DNA of 64,000 nucleotides, from NCBI GenBank assembly GCA_963070105.1, contig OY718805.1, positions 10,327,652 to 10,391,651 on the forward strand, in the 5' to 3' direction. Both the position numbers and the translations under genes were made by a program. How positions within the stretch are numbered: the stretch's first letter is position 1; the number at the start of each line of letters is the position of its first letter. This document shows, piece by piece, positions 61,648 through 64,000 of the stretch. The notes beneath the pieces were generated by a model. It was not told the origin of the DNA, searched no databases, and worked only from the letters and a program-made list of their open reading frames with translations. Source of the stretch: Litomosoides sigmodontis. Lineage: Eukaryota; Nematoda; Chromadorea; Rhabditida; Onchocercidae.

Positions 61648-64000
61648 ATGCGGTATTTTGATTTTAAGCAACGGTTTCGAATTGCAGTTATTTCTTTCAC
61701 ACGTAAATAGTGATGAAACGATAAAAAACAATTCCAAGCAGTTCCCCCTTGCTACTTTCAGAAACGAAGCAAAAAGGAAGATGGTGAACGTAGTTAAATT
61801 GTTGAACAATGAGATTAGTTTTCTTTCCAAATATCCATCAAAAAATTTAGAAGAGATTGTATGGCTTAATAATTACAAGTGTAGAGGAAAGTTCGAACCT
61901 TTTCTGGTGGAGAACTTCGTTTGAGGCGAAATTTCATGCTTCGGAAAGGAATTCTCAATATTGGCTGATGGAACAGAAGAGCGGAGAAAGGATCAAATCA
62001 TGATGATGCAGTGAGGTGCCTCCGTCAAATCGAATGCCTTATCAACTATACTTGAGCCATTTACTCTACTTCATGGGGGAAAAATGAAATATGCTAAATC
62101 TTTTGAAAATTACTGAGCAAAATTTTCACCCAACCGTCTCAGCAGGCAATGTGCACGTCATTATGCAATGCAGAACAACAAACTTATTTACTCAACCACT
62201 TCAAATAGACGAAATTTCCTACCGAAAAGCAATGAAATATGAATCACATAGGAATTTCTAACTTAAATTATTAATATTTCAACTCCGTTTTTCCATAGCA
62301 AATTTTAGGAGATTTCGTTCATTGGCAATTGTGCAGACCACTGATACGGTTGTGATTTTGTTTCACAGTTGCGGCTCTTCTTATCTGTTCCCTTTTTTCC
62401 AGCCTCATATGGATTAGTTTACTTTACAGAATTACCGGACGGTTAAGTCGAAATGGTTAAGTCGAAATCAAGAAGTAGTAGGGTGAAAGTGAATATCAAT
62501 GAAGTTCTGCGAATTGGTTCAGTAATGGAACGTACCAATATCAAGCAAGCGAGCAGGGTAGCTCATATTAAAGTGAAGTCCGAGGACTTCGCTCTCGTTT
62601 CTTGCAAAATATTGGTCATTTTGACAATGTATTCCCGGACTATTTTGTTCGGTGATTATAGTTGTAAAAATCATCTTGAATTTCTTTATCATTGTTTCTA
62701 TGAAATACATATTAGTGTTGGGCTAGATAGATTGTACGTGATGTCGGATACACTAACGTAATTTGAATGTGAGAAAGCCTTTTCTTAGGAGGCGTTCGAT
62801 TGGTTGGCAGAAAATCGTGATCAAATGGACAGTAATCCAAGAAATTTTGCAAATCATTTAATTACAGCAGTTGGAGAATTGGTGGTGAGCAGGGAATTAG
62901 TGAAAAAAGTATGGAAATGCTACAAAGCTCTATTTCCCAAGCTGAAATGCTTGTTAAAAACGAAAATTGTATTTGTATGGCATCCATCCAAGTGATAGCA
63001 CATAACTCTTTTATTTATCTCTTTTAAAATTCTTTACTTGCCGTAATGCATTTCAGACATTCAAATTTATTAATTTATTTATTAATACGATCTGTACACT
63101 TTTCATCCAACATTTTATCACTCCAATTTTTAAAGCAATCAATTTAGGTCATGAAAAAATTGATGAAAGACAAAATTGTTACATCGAATGAGTACGACAA
63201 AAATTTTCGACGTTTTGAAAGTTCCTCCGATGAACAACTGCCAACAGTAACGCTTATTTCTTGTCTACTTCAGAAAAATTGTGCATATTTTCATGTTGAA
63301 ACAATGTAATGATTTGTTTGTCTAATTAAACTCATTAGCAGCTCTTCGCTCCTTTTATAAAAATTATATGACTACATAACTACAGCGAACTACAGCAAAA
63401 AATTTTTATTATTGCGTCTTTAGACCACTTAAATAATTATTTAATTATTCCATGCTAAGATTCTGCTTGCTTTCAAAAGTCCATGAGTACATGATTAAAG
63501 TGGTCAGATGGAAATTAGAAAGTATGTGCATTAGTATTATTAATGAAGTATTCGTATATGTTCATCGGAAATAAGCAGCTGTTTTATCACTCATTTCCAA
63601 TTAATGATTATTCAATTTAATTAAATGAAAATGATGTTTTCCTACTGCTAAAATAAACTAATTTAAGCAGTAAAGATAGGAGAAAATTTTCTGAATTATT
63701 TTCAGCCGTGGCTGTTGAATGAACATTTTTTCAAATAATAATTTCCCATTCATATTAATCATGATTCTTGTATCCCTTGCGTTTGTGGTTTTCGAACTTT
63801 TTGAACTGCTGCATTGCGCCGGTTCCTCGCCTTTTTTCTTCTCGCCTATTGAGTCATGTCAAAAATAAATGAGTATTTTAATATTCAAAAAATGTGACGT
63901 AATTGACCTAATTAATTAATTATTCGAGGTGAGACAAAAATTTTTTTGAATTAAAAATGAATGAGATGCAGTTAGCGAGCAACAAAATGCATTGTCTACT

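Larger units (their letters stand above)
60065..64000. other. region upstream of NFI, no supported gene
   Basis: It contains the CpG-bearing patch at 60700-60830, a 40-bp tandem duplication at 61568-61647, and chance-looking plus-strand frames at 61658-61924 and 62453-62761 with no recognisable domain. Confidence 0.5.

Noticed and set aside
61658..62761. Plus-strand frames of 88 and 102 codons upstream of NFI
   Set aside because: No domain, no splice or start context, and composition as expected by chance in AT-rich DNA.

Overview
The window looks like nuclear DNA of a nematode, most likely a spirurid or filarial (clade III) species. It is AT-rich with many (AT)n, (CA)n and trinucleotide microsatellites. 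Its genes have many small exons, and most introns end in the short nematode acceptor TTTTCAG, TTTTAG or TTTGCAG. Candidate spliced-leader acceptors lie 4 nt upstream of one start codon and 20 nt upstream of another. The species is inferred from style and gene content only; I could not search a database.

Five protein genes are supported, all on the minus strand. From right to left, which is their direction of transcription, they are: a Nuclear Factor I transcription factor (60064 to 51616, 18 exons, 956 aa); two tandem malic enzymes (48266 to 43216, and about 41820 to 36739, 13 exons each); an alanyl-tRNA synthetase of mitochondrial type (35493 to 29405, 17 exons, 851 aa); and a D-type cyclin (13896 to about 12258, four exons found, 3' end unresolved). 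Exons were built by reading the minus strand and requiring that every exon length agree with the reading-frame phase on both sides and with the family alignment.

The rest is gene-poor: 1-11.8 kb, 13.9-29.4 kb, 48.3-51.6 kb and 60.1-64 kb. These hold microsatellites, several clean hairpins, two short tandem duplications and isolated open frames without recognisable homology. I see no tRNA, rRNA, CRISPR, prophage or intact transposon, and no bacterial (Wolbachia-type) insert.

The genes belong to separate processes: transcription control (NFI), malate-to-pyruvate metabolism (the malic enzyme pair), organellar translation (AlaRS) and G1 cell-cycle entry (cyclin D). Their spacing (1.2 to 15 kb) is too wide for a classical nematode operon. 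The most notable points are: the malic enzyme duplication, in which exons 2-12 have identical lengths; an AlaRS that stops before the globular C-Ala domain; two apparent GC-AG introns; a cyclin D with an LxCxE-like motif at its extreme N terminus and no detectable second cyclin fold; and a malic enzyme copy whose start codon cannot be found next to its first coding exon.
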